Shown here: piece after piece, positions 7,560-16,177 of the stretch
How the letters are laid out: every line of letters begins with the position of its first letter
Position numbering within the stretch: position 1 is the first letter of the stretch
From: Propionicimonas sp020161015
GTDB taxonomy: Bacteria > Actinomycetota > Actinomycetes > Propionibacteriales > Propionibacteriaceae
Assembly: GCF_964266745.1 (NCBI RefSeq)
Contig: NZ_CAXWGX010000023.1
Coordinates: forward strand, 310,001 to 374,000
DNA length: 64,000 nucleotides
Reading direction: 5' to 3'
Made by a program: the position numbers and the translations under genes
Notes under the pieces: model-generated
What the model was told of the DNA's origin: nothing
What the model saw: only the letters and a program-made list of their open reading frames with translations
The model's database searches: none

Positions 7560-9254
7560 ATGGCCGGCGACGCCGAACTGCATTGCACCTTCCACGGGAT
7601 CGGCGTCAGTGCCGGCACCGCCGTGGGTCCGCTCGTCGTGGTCACCCCGCCGCCGAAGGCTCCGGCGGACGAGGCCCCGACGACGGACGCGGCGGCGGCC
7701 TCCGCCACCGTCCACCAGGTGCTGGACGACGTGGCGAAGGGCCTGGACGCCCGGGCCGCTTCGGCCGCCGAGCACGCCAAGCCGATCCTCGAGGCCGGCG
7801 CGATGATGGCGCGGGACCCCGGGCTCGCGATGGGCATCGACACCCAGCTCCAGAAGGGGCTGGGCGTGGCCACCGCCGTCACCGCGGCGGTGGAGGAGTA
7901 CTGCGCGATGTTCGAGTCGCTCGGCGGTTACATGGCCGAGCGGGTGACGGACCTGCGCGACGTCCGTGACCGGGCCGTCGCCCGCCTGCTCGGGCAGCCG
8001 GAGCCGGGCGTGCCGTCCCTCACCGTGCCGAGCATCCTGGCCGCCCACGACCTCGCGCCCGCCGAGACCGCCACGCTGACCGCCGAGACCTGCCTGGGCA
8101 TCATCACCGAGGCCGGCGGCCCGACGAGCCACACCGCCATCCTGGCGTCCCAGTTGGCCATCCCGGCCGTCGTCCAAGCCGTCGGGATCCTCGGGATCCC
8201 TGCGGAGACCACCGTCGCGATCGACGGCGGCGTCGGGGAGATCACGGTCAACCCGACCGCGCAGGAGATCGAGCTGCTCGCCGAACGCAAGCGCCGCCGT
8301 GCCGCAGCCCTGGCCGGGGGCACGGGCAACGGTGCGACCAAGGACGGCTACCCGGTCGCGCTGCTGGCGAACATCGGCACCGCCGACGACGCGCGCAAGG
8401 CGGCCAAGCAGCCCGTCGAGGGCGTCGGCCTGTTCCGTACCGAGTTCCTGTTCCTCGACCGCGACACGATGCCGACCGTGGAGGAGCAGACCGCCACCTA
8501 CACCGAGGTCTTCCAGGCCTTCGGCACCCGCCGGGTCGTCGTCCGTACGCTCGACGCCGGCGCGGACAAGCCGCTGAAGTTCGCCGACCTCGGGCCGGAG
8601 GAGAACCCGGCCCTGGGACGGCGGGGTATCCGCCTCGGGATGATCCGCACCGACGTGCTGGACGCCCAGCTGGAGGCACTGGCCGCGGCCTACAAGGCCA
8701 CCGGTGCCGACGTCCGGGTGATGGCTCCGATGATCGCCACCCAGGCCGAGGCCACCTGGTTCGCCGACAAGGTGCGGGCGCTGGGCCTGCCCAAGGTGGG
8801 CGTGATGATCGAGGTCCCCGCGGCCGCGATCCGCAGCAAGGGCATCCTCTACCACGTCGACTTCGCCTCGCTGGGCACCAACGACCTCCAGCAGTACACG
8901 ATGGCGGCCGACCGCATGCAGGGTGAGCTCGCCGCCTTGCTGAACCCGTGGGAGCCGGCTCTGCTCGACGTCGTGGCCCTGGCCTGCGAGGGCGGCGCCG
9001 CGATGGGCAAGCCGGTCGGCGTGTGCGGTGAGGCCGCCGGTGACCCAGGCCTCGCTCTGGTCCTCGCCGGGCTCGGCGTGTCCAGCCTCTCCATGGCGCC
9101 GGGCAAGGTGCCCGCCGTCCGGACGGCGCTGGGCCTGCACACGCTCACGCAGTGCCAGCAGATGGCCGCCGCTGCCCGCGCCGGCACCAACGCCACGGAG
9201 GCCAAGGCCGCCGTGATGGCGATGGCCGACCCGGTTCTCGCCGACCTGGTCTGA
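7560..9254 (+). CDS. ptsI: Phosphoenolpyruvate-protein phosphotransferase (enzyme I)
   Basis: Enzyme I takes phosphate from phosphoenolpyruvate and gives it to HPr. The 564-residue protein has a start segment with GIGVSAGTA, the phosphorylated His191 in GGPTSHTAI, and a C-terminal PEP-binding barrel with FRTEFLF, LDAGADKP and SLGTNDLQQYTMAADR. Cys489 in GVCGEAAGD is the conserved catalytic cysteine. ptsH lies two bases upstream. No permease (enzyme II) gene is in the window, so the transported sugars cannot be told. Confidence 0.96.
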   Translation: MAGDAELHCTFHGIGVSAGTAVGPLVVVTPPPKAPADEAPTTDAAAASATVHQVLDDVAKGLDARAASAAEHAKPILEAGAMMARDPGLAMGIDTQLQKGLGVATAVTAAVEEYCAMFESLGGYMAERVTDLRDVRDRAVARLLGQPEPGVPSLTVPSILAAHDLAPAETATLTAETCLGIITEAGGPTSHTAILASQLAIPAVVQAVGILGIPAETTVAIDGGVGEITVNPTAQEIELLAERKRRRAAALAGGTGNGATKDGYPVALLANIGTADDARKAAKQPVEGVGLFRTEFLFLDRDTMPTVEEQTATYTEVFQAFGTRRVVVRTLDAGADKPLKFADLGPEENPALGRRGIRLGMIRTDVLDAQLEALAAAYKATGADVRVMAPMIATQAEATWFADKVRALGLPKVGVMIEVPAAAIRSKGILYHVDFASLGTNDLQQYTMAADRMQGELAALLNPWEPALLDVVALACEGGAAMGKPVGVCGEAAGDPGLALVLAGLGVSSLSMAPGKVPAVRTALGLHTLTQCQQMAAAARAGTNATEAKAAVMAMADPVLADLV

Positions 9255-9442
9255 GGGCGGGCCGGCCGGTCCTCTCCGATCGGAGCTGGGGCCGGCCGGC
9301 GCCAGCCGGCCCGCAAGACCGACTCTTCCGAACTGCCCCTCAGGCGGGCCGCGCGCCCTGGGGCAGACGGGGAAGCGGCGCGCTGCGAGGCGGACGGACG
9401 AAGCGGCGCGTCACGAACGCCGGGGCGGACGCGGTGCGTGCG

Positions 9443-9925
9443 TCAGCGGGCGGCGTCCTTCAGCGTGCCGGTGATGCCGCCGCTCGGGCTGCCGACCAGG
9501 CAGACCACCTCGCGGTCGCCCGCGCCGGTCCAGGTCTCGCGGGTCGGGGTGAGCATCGTGATGTCGAGCCGGGACTTCTTCTCGGGCAGCCCGACGAAGC
9601 CCTCGAACGCCGCGTTGCACGCCTGCTCGGCGCGGTCACGGACGGCGGCCGTGCCGGGGTAGTCCTCGCCCTCCAGCGTCGTGGAGGCGAACGCCTCCCA
9701 GAAGTGCGGCTGGGCGCACGGGAGGAGGGCGAGCGCGTCGGTGCTCTCGCTGGGCAGCTTGTCGAGGCAGTCGCCGACGCGCACCGAGAAGGTGTCGGTG
9801 GTCGCCGGGGCGGTCACCTGGCCGGCGCCGTCACGCGGGCCGGGCGTGCACCCGAGCAGCGCGAACCCGGCGACCAGCCCGACGGCGATCGCCCGCCACC
9901 CGTGACCGCCGGTGCGCGTCCGCAC
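9443..9925 (-). CDS. Septum-formation family lipoprotein
   Basis: A 160-residue predicted lipoprotein. It has a short signal peptide with GFALLGC (Cys26) and a domain containing SVRVGDCLDKLPS and LLPCAQPHFWEAF. This pattern, GDC then CxxxHxxE, fits the actinobacterial septum-formation domain (Septum_form). I take GTG at 9925 as the start, five bases after the valS stop, with GAGG of that stop region as the ribosome site. The gene is thus the second member of a valS operon. Its role in division is inferred from the family name only. Confidence 0.7.
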   Translation of the reverse strand: MRTRTGGHGWRAIAVGLVAGFALLGCTPGPRDGAGQVTAPATTDTFSVRVGDCLDKLPSESTDALALLPCAQPHFWEAFASTTLEGEDYPGTAAVRDRAEQACNAAFEGFVGLPEKKSRLDITMLTPTRETWTGAGDREVVCLVGSPSGGITGTLKDAAR

Positions 9926-9930
9926 GGGCC

Positions 9931-12522
9931 TCAGGCCTCTGCGGGCTTCAGTTCGACGGCGACCGCGAGCGGCGCACCGGTCGCCTGCCACTCGATCGGG
10001 CTCGTGATCCGTCCGACGGCCCGCAGGTCGTCCTCTGCGGCGAAGAGCCGGTTCAGCACGTCCTCGGGCCCGGAGAAGACCGCGCGCGTGGCCTCGGTCT
10101 TCATCGAGACCTTCGCCTGCGACTTGGCGCCACGGATCCCGATCAGGGCTTCCGCGAGGTCCGCCAGCAGCGCCGGGTTCCCGCCGTCCGCAGGGATCTC
10201 GTCGACCGTCGGCCACGCGGCGTGGTGGATCGAACCGGTGCGCCACCACGACCACACCTCCTCGGTGACGAACGGGAGGAACGGTGCGAACAGCCGCAGC
10301 AGCACGTCGAGGGCCTGGCGGAGCGCGGCGCGGGCCGAGTCGCTGGCCTCGGGCTCCTCTGAGCCGTACGCGCGCTCCTTCACGAGCTCGAGGTAGTCGT
10401 CACAGAACTGCCAGAAGAACTTCTCGGATGTCTCAAGGGCGGTTGAGTAGTCGTAGGCGTCGAACGCCGCGGTCGCCTGGCGGACGACGTCGGCGAGGGC
10501 GCCCAGCATGGCAAGGTCCACCGGCTCGGTCGCCCGGGTCCTGCTGGGCGTGTCCGCGGCGATGCCGAGGATGAACTTGCTGGCGTTGAGGATCTTCATC
10601 GCGAGGCGCCGTCCGACCTTCATCTGGGTCTCGTCGAACGGGGAGTCCATGCCGGGACGCGCCATCGCGGCGCGCCAGCGGACGGCGTCCGAGCCGAACC
10701 GGTCGAGGATGTCGGTGGGCACGACGACGTTGCCCTTGCTCTTGCTCATCTTCTTCCGGTCGGGGTCGACCACGAAGCCCGAGATCGCCGCGAGCCTCCA
10801 CGGCAGCGAGCCGTGCTCGAAGTGCGCCCGCACGACGCGCGAGAACAGCCAGGTGCGGATGATGTCGTGCGCCTGGGGGGCCATGTCCATCGGGAACGTC
10901 AGGCGCCACAGCTCCTCGTCGCGCTCCCAGCCGCAGGCGAGCTGCGGGCTGAGCGAGGAGGTGGCCCAGGTGTCCATGACGTCGGGGTCTCCGACGAAGC
11001 CGCCGGGCATCCCGCGCTGGTCGTCGGTGTAGCCGGGCGGGCACTGGCTGGACGGGTCGACGGGCAGTGCGTCCTCGCCGGGAATGATCGGGTTCTCGTA
11101 GTCGGGCTCGCCGTCGGCGTCGAGGGCGTACCAGACCGGGAAGGGGACGCCGAAGAAGCGCTGGCGGCTGATCAGCCAGTCGCCGTTGAGCCCGTTGACC
11201 CAGTTGGCGTAGCGGTGCCGCATGTGGTCCGGCACCCAGACGAGCTCCTCGCCCCGGGCCAGCAGCGCTTCCTTGAGGTCGTCGTCGCGACCGCCGTTGC
11301 GGATGTACCACTGGCGCGTGGAGACGATCTCGAGCGGCTTGTCGCCCTTCTCGTAGAAGTTCGCCATCCGCTGGGTCGGCGTGGGCTCGCCGTCCAGGTC
11401 GCCGGACGCGCGGAGCATCGCGACCATCGCCTCACGGGCGCCGAAGGTGGTCTTGCCGGCGAGCTCCGCGTACGGTGCGGCGTCCGGCAGCCAGTCGGGC
11501 GTCTCGGCGTGCAGGCGTCCGTCCCGCCCGATCACGGTGCGCGTCGGCAGGCGCAGCTCGCGCCACCACTGCACGTCGGTGAGGTCGCCGAAGGTGCAGC
11601 ACATCGCGATGCCGGCGCCCTTGTCGGGTTCGGCGGCCGGGTGGGCGAGCACCGGGATCTCCACGCCGAACACCGGGGAGGTCACCGTGGTGCCGAACAG
11701 CTGCTGGTAGCGCTCGTCGTCGGGGTGGGCGATCAGCGCGCAGACCGACACGATCAGTTCCGGACGCGTGGTCTCGATGTAGACCGGCTCGCCGTCGGGA
11801 CGGTGGAACGCGACCCGGTGGTAGTGGCCGGGGTAGTCACGGGCCTCCAGCTCGGCCTGGGCGACGGCGGTGTGGAAGGTGATGTCCCACAGCGTCGGGG
11901 CCTCGGAGAGGTACGCCTCCCCGCGGGCGAGGTTGCGCAGGAACGCGCGCTGCGCGACCGCCTGGGCCTCGTCGGAGATGGTCGCGTAGAGGGCCTTCCA
12001 GTCCACGCTCAGGCCGAGGGAGCGCCACAGGTTCTCGAACGCCAGCTCGTCGACGGCGGTGAGCTCGTGGCACAGCTGCACGAAGTTGCGCCGGCTGATC
12101 GGCACCTGCCGCTTGGGGTCCGGCTTCTCCGGCGGGGTGAAGTCGGCGTCGTAGGGCAGGGACGGGTCGCAGCGCACGCCGTAGAAGTTCTGGACTCGGC
12201 GCTCGGTCGGCAGGCCGTTGTCGTCCCAGCCCATCGGGTAGAAGACGTGCTTGCCACGCATGCGCTGGTAGCGGGCGACGAGGTCGGTGTGGGTGTAGCT
12301 GAACACGTGACCCACGTGCAGCGATCCCGACACCGTGGGCGGCGGGGTGTCGATGCTGAACACCTGCTCGCGCGAGGCGGGACGGACGAAGGCGTAGGTG
12401 TCCTGCTCGCGCCAGACCTGCGACCACTTCGCCTCGAGGCCCTCCAGCACCGGACGCTCCGGTACGCCGCCGGTGCCCTCGGTCGGCGCGGGCACGATGC
12501 GGTTCAGGGCCTGTTCGGTCAT
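9931..12522 (-). CDS. valS: Valyl-tRNA synthetase
   Basis: A class I aminoacyl-tRNA synthetase charging tRNA-Val. It has 863 residues from ATG 12522. The HIGH-type motif is HVGH at 69-72 (SGSLHVGHVFSYTHTD), KMSKSKGN lies near residue 590, and an editing domain sits between. It is the shorter form without a long C-terminal coiled coil. I prefer ATG 12522 over 12531 because the hexamer TAAGAT at 12530-12535 is a good -10 box seven bases before 12522, and the 12531 ATG overlaps it. The gene is followed by the septum-formation lipoprotein gene. Confidence 0.96.
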   Translation of the reverse strand: MTEQALNRIVPAPTEGTGGVPERPVLEGLEAKWSQVWREQDTYAFVRPASREQVFSIDTPPPTVSGSLHVGHVFSYTHTDLVARYQRMRGKHVFYPMGWDDNGLPTERRVQNFYGVRCDPSLPYDADFTPPEKPDPKRQVPISRRNFVQLCHELTAVDELAFENLWRSLGLSVDWKALYATISDEAQAVAQRAFLRNLARGEAYLSEAPTLWDITFHTAVAQAELEARDYPGHYHRVAFHRPDGEPVYIETTRPELIVSVCALIAHPDDERYQQLFGTTVTSPVFGVEIPVLAHPAAEPDKGAGIAMCCTFGDLTDVQWWRELRLPTRTVIGRDGRLHAETPDWLPDAAPYAELAGKTTFGAREAMVAMLRASGDLDGEPTPTQRMANFYEKGDKPLEIVSTRQWYIRNGGRDDDLKEALLARGEELVWVPDHMRHRYANWVNGLNGDWLISRQRFFGVPFPVWYALDADGEPDYENPIIPGEDALPVDPSSQCPPGYTDDQRGMPGGFVGDPDVMDTWATSSLSPQLACGWERDEELWRLTFPMDMAPQAHDIIRTWLFSRVVRAHFEHGSLPWRLAAISGFVVDPDRKKMSKSKGNVVVPTDILDRFGSDAVRWRAAMARPGMDSPFDETQMKVGRRLAMKILNASKFILGIAADTPSRTRATEPVDLAMLGALADVVRQATAAFDAYDYSTALETSEKFFWQFCDDYLELVKERAYGSEEPEASDSARAALRQALDVLLRLFAPFLPFVTEEVWSWWRTGSIHHAAWPTVDEIPADGGNPALLADLAEALIGIRGAKSQAKVSMKTEATRAVFSGPEDVLNRLFAAEDDLRAVGRITSPIEWQATGAPLAVAVELKPAEA

Positions 12523-12529
12523 GGGGTGC

Positions 12530-12535
12530 ATCTTA
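12530..12535 (-). promoter_or_regulatory. -10 box of valS (leaderless)
   Basis: On the minus strand TAAGAT, then GCACCCC, then ATG. The seven-base gap predicts transcription starting at the valS start codon. Confidence 0.5.
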
Positions 12536-12628
12536 TTGAGCGTCCCGCGCCAGATCAGAATCGACGCCCTGCGGACGTCGCGCCGGGTTCAGCGCGGCAG
12601 GAAGGACAACGCGAGCACCGGGTCGGCG

Positions 12629-13423
12629 TCAGGCCCCCGCGGCCTTCTGGAAGACCTGGAGGAGCTTCGCCGCAGCGTCCGGGTCCGTGGGCTGGACCGC
12701 GCCGACGTCCGACAGGGACACGGCCTTGCCGTTGGCGTGGATGGTGGGCGTGCCCACCGACTTGCTGATCGCCAGCAGGTCCTGGGTGCCGAGCTCGTTG
12801 CTGGTGTTCACGAACGCCTTGGTGGACTGCTTGTCGTAGCACGCCTGGAAGTTGGTGAGCGCGTCCCCGCTGATCCCGACCGTCGCCGGGATGGTGTCCC
12901 GCAGGAGCGTGTCCTCGTACCCGGCACCCTCCTGGGCCGGCTGGTTGGCGAAGATCTCGTTGTGGAAGGCGCCGTAGCTCCCGGCCACGTCCGCGCAGGT
13001 CGCCGCGATGCCGGCGCGCACCGACGCGTCGTTGCTGAGGTTCTGGTCCAGGAACGTCATGGTGCGGTAGCGCAGGTCGATCTCGCCGGAAGAGGCCAGC
13101 GTGTTCATGAGGCCGCCGTAGAGGCCCTCGAACTGCTTGCAGACCGGGCACTGGTAGTCGAAGAACAGCTCGACGACGGGCGCGCCGGCCTTCGCCTTGC
13201 CCGGGTACACCTCGATTGCGCGGCCGTCGGACGTGGCGTGCGGCGGGGTCACCGACCCGGCGGTGGCGCTCTTGCCCTGATTCTGGAACAGCACCGCGAT
13301 GACGACGCCGATGATCAGCACGGCCAGCACCGCGGCCCCGACGCCCACCGCACGGGTGAGCCGCTGCTGCTTGGCTGCGGCGGCCTGCGCCTGGCGCAGG
13401 CGCTCGCGGTTGTTCTGCGTCAT
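12629..13423 (-). CDS. DsbA-like membrane-anchored thioredoxin-fold oxidoreductase
   Basis: A 264-residue protein with a cytoplasmic basic N-terminus (MTQNNRERLRQAQ), one transmembrane segment at about 24-46 and an extracytoplasmic thioredoxin fold of the DsbA/FrnE type. The redox motif CPVC is at Cys92-Cys95 (FFDYQCPVCKQF), and a cis-proline segment SVGTPTIHANG lies near the end. It probably oxidises or isomerises disulfides in exported proteins. The ATG overlaps the stop of the MauE/DoxX gene (ATGA), so the pair is translationally coupled; such pairs are a common actinobacterial disulfide module. Confidence 0.88.
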   Translation of the reverse strand: MTQNNRERLRQAQAAAAKQQRLTRAVGVGAAVLAVLIIGVVIAVLFQNQGKSATAGSVTPPHATSDGRAIEVYPGKAKAGAPVVELFFDYQCPVCKQFEGLYGGLMNTLASSGEIDLRYRTMTFLDQNLSNDASVRAGIAATCADVAGSYGAFHNEIFANQPAQEGAGYEDTLLRDTIPATVGISGDALTNFQACYDKQSTKAFVNTSNELGTQDLLAISKSVGTPTIHANGKAVSLSDVGAVQPTDPDAAAKLLQVFQKAAGA

Positions 13424-13968
13424 CGGGTGGGCTCCTTCTCGTCTTCGTTCGTGGGGACGGGGTCGTCGGAGGGTGCCGGGGCGGCGAACAGCCAGCCGTC
13501 CACGGCGAAGGGGGAACGCGGGCGCCACACCGTCCAGGCGCCGGCGAGCAGCAGCCCGAGGTCGCGCGCGATCTCGGCGGGGTACTGCGTCTGGCTGGCC
13601 TCGACCTCGCCGCCGCCGCCGAAGCAGCCGCAGTCGATCGAGATGCCGCGCGCCCACACCGAGGCGATGCCGATGATGAACGCCAGCATGAGCAGCGAGC
13701 CGGCCACGGCCGAGAGCCGGGTGAAGGTGCCGGTGATCAGGAGCAGGCCGACGATGATCTCGACGATCGGCAGCGCGGCACCGACGGCGGCCGTGACCTC
13801 CCACGGCAGGAGCTGGTAGAGCCGCACCGACTGGACGGAGGCGTCCAGCTGGGTGACCTTGAGGAGCCCGGCGACGAGCAGGACCCCGCCGAGGACCAGG
13901 CGGGCGGCCAGCGTCACCCATTCCTGCCAGGGTCGCCGCGCGGGCACGGCGGTCACGGAGGCGGGCAC
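13420..13968 (-). CDS. MauE/DoxX-family redox membrane protein
   Basis: A 182-residue protein with four predicted transmembrane helices and the pattern typical of the MauE subgroup, including a cysteine pair in GISIDCGCFGGGG. It probably relays electrons for the DsbA-like protein encoded next. I chose GTG 13968 because TATACT ends six bases upstream (13975-13980 on this strand). The open frame continues into the divergent folC promoter but has no other good start. The gene is divergent from folC, with 59 bases between the starts. Confidence 0.78.
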   Translation of the reverse strand: MPASVTAVPARRPWQEWVTLAARLVLGGVLLVAGLLKVTQLDASVQSVRLYQLLPWEVTAAVGAALPIVEIIVGLLLITGTFTRLSAVAGSLLMLAFIIGIASVWARGISIDCGCFGGGGEVEASQTQYPAEIARDLGLLLAGAWTVWRPRSPFAVDGWLFAAPAPSDDPVPTNEDEKEPTR

Positions 13969-13974
13969 CGCGTC

Positions 13975-13980
13975 AGTATA
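13975..13980 (-). promoter_or_regulatory. -10 box of the MauE/DsbA operon (leaderless)
   Basis: TATACT on the minus strand, six bases before GTG 13968. It is one of the best -10 matches in the window. Confidence 0.55.
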
Positions 13981-14012
13981 TCGAGGCACCCTGTCCCGCC
14001 CGCGCCGGGTAC

Positions 14013-14018
14013 TAGGCT
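14013..14018 (+). promoter_or_regulatory. -10 box of folC
   Basis: TAGGCT, nine bases before the folC ATG. It faces the divergent MauE promoter 33 bases away. Confidence 0.45.
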
Positions 14019-14027
14019 GAGCGGACC

Positions 14028-15362
14028 ATGAGCCGAACCCACGCCCAGATCGTCGCAGAGCTCCAGGACCGCTGGCCCGAGCACCGGGTCGCGCCCAGCC
14101 AGGCACGCGTCCGGGCGCTGTGCGACCTGCTCGGTTCGCCGGAGCGGTCCTTGCCGGTGATCCTCATCGCCGGGACGAACGGCAAGGGCAGCACCGCGCT
14201 GATGATCGACTCGCTCCTGCGGGCGCTCGGCCTGCGGGTCGGCCGCTATGCCAGCCCGCACCTGGTGGACGTGACGGAGCGGATCAGCATCGACGGCGAG
14301 CCGATCAGTGAAGAGGCGTTCGACGCGCTGGTCGAGGAGGTGTCGCCGCTGGTGGAACTGGTGGACGCCCAGCTGCTCGAGGGCGTCCGGATGACCTTCT
14401 TCGAGGTGATGACCGCGCTGGCCTACGCCGCCTTCGCCGACGCCCCGGTCGACGTGGCCGTCGTCGAGGTGGGCCTGGGCGGACGCTGGGACGCGACCAA
14501 CATCGTCGAGGCAGAGGTGGCGGTCGTCTGCCCGGTCGACCTCGACCACACCCACCTGCTCGGCGGCACGGTCGCGGAGATCGCCGCGGAGAAGGCGGGG
14601 ATCATCAAGGCCGGAGCGAAGGCCGTGCTGGCCGCCCAGCAGCCGGAGGCGGCGCGCGTCCTGCTGGCCCGCTGCGCAGAGGTGGGCGCGGAGGTGCTGC
14701 GCGAGGGCGTCGAGTTCGGCCTCATCGGACGCACGCCGGCGATCGGCGGCCAGGTGCTGCGCCTCGACACCGCCGAGGGGCCGCTCGGCGACCTGTTCCT
14801 GCCCCTGTTCGGGGCGCACATGGCGCAGAACGCTGCCCTCGCCGTCGCGGCGGTCGAGGCGTTCCTGGGCGGCAAGCCGCTGCCGCCGGAGGTGATCTCC
14901 GCCGGCCTGGAGCAGGTGGAGGCGCCCGCGCGCCTGGAGATCGTCCGGCGCTCGCCGACCGTGGTGATCGACACCTGCCACAACCCGCACGGCGCACGGG
15001 CGACGATCGACGCCGTGACAGAGGCGTTCGACTTCACGCCGCTGGTCGGGGTGGTCGCGATGATGGCGGACAAGGACGTGGACGGGGTGCTGGGGATCTT
15101 CGCCGAGGCGATGACCAGCGTCGTCTGCACGTCCATCGGCTCCACCACCCGCGCCCTCCCGGCCGCCGACCTGGGGGAGCGGGCCGCCGGCGTGTTCGGC
15201 GCGGACCGCGTCGTGGTGGTTCCGGGCATGGCCGAGGCCATCGAGGAGGCCGTCCGGTTGGCCGACGAGGCCGGCCCCGGGTCCGGGGTGCTGGTCGCCG
15301 GCTCGGTGTACGCCGCCGGCGAGGCACGGGCCCTCCTGGTGCGGCCGGGGGCGGACGCGTGA
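14028..15362 (+). CDS. folC: Folylpolyglutamate synthase / dihydrofolate synthase
   Basis: A Mur-ligase-family enzyme that adds glutamate to dihydropteroate or folates using ATP. It has 444 residues. The ATP loop GTNGKGST is at 49-56, followed by SPHLVDVTERI, GLGGRWDATN, and VIDTCHNPHG at the start of the C-terminal domain. The start is ATG 14028 with a -10 box nine bases upstream. The downstream DUF4233 gene starts inside its stop codon (GTGA), a pairing conserved in many actinomycetes. Confidence 0.95.
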   Translation: MSRTHAQIVAELQDRWPEHRVAPSQARVRALCDLLGSPERSLPVILIAGTNGKGSTALMIDSLLRALGLRVGRYASPHLVDVTERISIDGEPISEEAFDALVEEVSPLVELVDAQLLEGVRMTFFEVMTALAYAAFADAPVDVAVVEVGLGGRWDATNIVEAEVAVVCPVDLDHTHLLGGTVAEIAAEKAGIIKAGAKAVLAAQQPEAARVLLARCAEVGAEVLREGVEFGLIGRTPAIGGQVLRLDTAEGPLGDLFLPLFGAHMAQNAALAVAAVEAFLGGKPLPPEVISAGLEQVEAPARLEIVRRSPTVVIDTCHNPHGARATIDAVTEAFDFTPLVGVVAMMADKDVDGVLGIFAEAMTSVVCTSIGSTTRALPAADLGERAAGVFGADRVVVVPGMAEAIEEAVRLADEAGPGSGVLVAGSVYAAGEARALLVRPGADA

Positions 15363-15715
15363 GGCTCGCCCCGACCAACCCGATGGGCCGGGTGATGCTG
15401 AGCATCCTCGCGTTCGAGGCCATCGTCTTCGGCCTGGCGATCCCCGGGATGATCCAGGTCTCCTCCGTGCCGGTCGGGCTCGCGTTCGGGCTCGGCGGCG
15501 GTGCAGCGGTGCTCGCCATCGTGTCGGCAGCCCTGCTGCGCGGGCCGGTCGGCTATCCGCTCGCCTGGCTCACCCAGGTGGTGGGCATCGCGCTCGGCCT
15601 GGCCACCCCGATGATGTATGCCGTCGGTGGCATGTTCGCCCTGCTGTGGGTGGTGTGTTTCGCCTTGGGCCGCCGGATCGCGGCCACCCCGCCGGCCGGC
15701 CCGCCGCGCGGGTGA
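15359..15715 (+). CDS. DUF4233 membrane protein
   Basis: A 118-residue protein with three to four hydrophobic segments (for example AFEAIVFGLAIPGMI and AAVLAIVSAALL) and a short Pro-rich tail. It matches the DUF4233 family, which habitually sits between folC and ndk. The GTG start overlaps the folC stop by four bases. The function is unknown; the position only says it is co-translated with folC. Confidence 0.8.
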   Translation: MRLAPTNPMGRVMLSILAFEAIVFGLAIPGMIQVSSVPVGLAFGLGGGAAVLAIVSAALLRGPVGYPLAWLTQVVGIALGLATPMMYAVGGMFALLWVVCFALGRRIAATPPAGPPRG

Positions 15716-15747
15716 GCCCGCGTTCCGGAGCCGTCCCTGACGCCGGG

Positions 15748-15753
15748 TAAGGT
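15748..15753 (+). promoter_or_regulatory. -10 box of ndk (leaderless)
   Basis: TAAGGT, seven bases before the ndk ATG. Confidence 0.5.
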
Positions 15754-15760
15754 GCTCGCC

Positions 15761-16177
15761 ATGACGGAGCTGCAACGGACGCTGGTCCTGCTGAAGCCGG
15801 ACGCGGTCCGCCGCGGCCTGGTGGGTGCCATCCTCGCCCGCTACGAAGCCAAGGGGCTGTCCATCGTCGCCATGGGCCTGCGCGACGTGGACGGCGAGAT
15901 GGCCGACCGGCACTACGCCGATCACGTGGAGAAGCCCTGGTACCCGCCGCTGCGCGACTACTTCACCAGCGGGCCGCTCGTCGCCCTGGTGCTCGAGGGT
16001 CCGGAAGCCGTCGACGTGGTGCGCCTGATGAACGGCGTCACCAACTCGGTCGTCGCCGCGCCCGGCACCATCCGCGGCGACTACTCGCTGTCCAACCGGG
16101 AGAACCTGGTGCATGCCTCGGACTCCGTCGAGTCCGCCGCCCGGGAAGTCGCCCTGTGGTTCCCGAGCCTGGCCTGA
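15761..16177 (+). CDS. ndk: Nucleoside diphosphate kinase
   Basis: Transfers the gamma phosphate of ATP to nucleoside diphosphates through a phosphohistidine. The 138-residue length is typical. Conserved features are TLVLLKPDAVRRG with Lys12, and His118 in NRENLVHASDS. ATG 15761 is chosen over the GTG at 15752, because the latter falls inside the TAAGGT -10 box. The next gene begins within the last 22 bases of ndk. Confidence 0.96.
   Translation: MTELQRTLVLLKPDAVRRGLVGAILARYEAKGLSIVAMGLRDVDGEMADRHYADHVEKPWYPPLRDYFTSGPLVALVLEGPEAVDVVRLMNGVTNSVVAAPGTIRGDYSLSNRENLVHASDSVESAAREVALWFPSLA

Noticed and set aside
9333..9366. Terminator after ptsI (CTGCCCC ... GGGGCAG)
   Set aside because: The outer seven pairs match but the 20-base interior does not continue the stem, so it is too weak to list.
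12523..12628. T-box or other leader riboswitch before valS
   Set aside because: The -10 box is seven bases from the start, leaving no leader, and no T-box sequence is seen.
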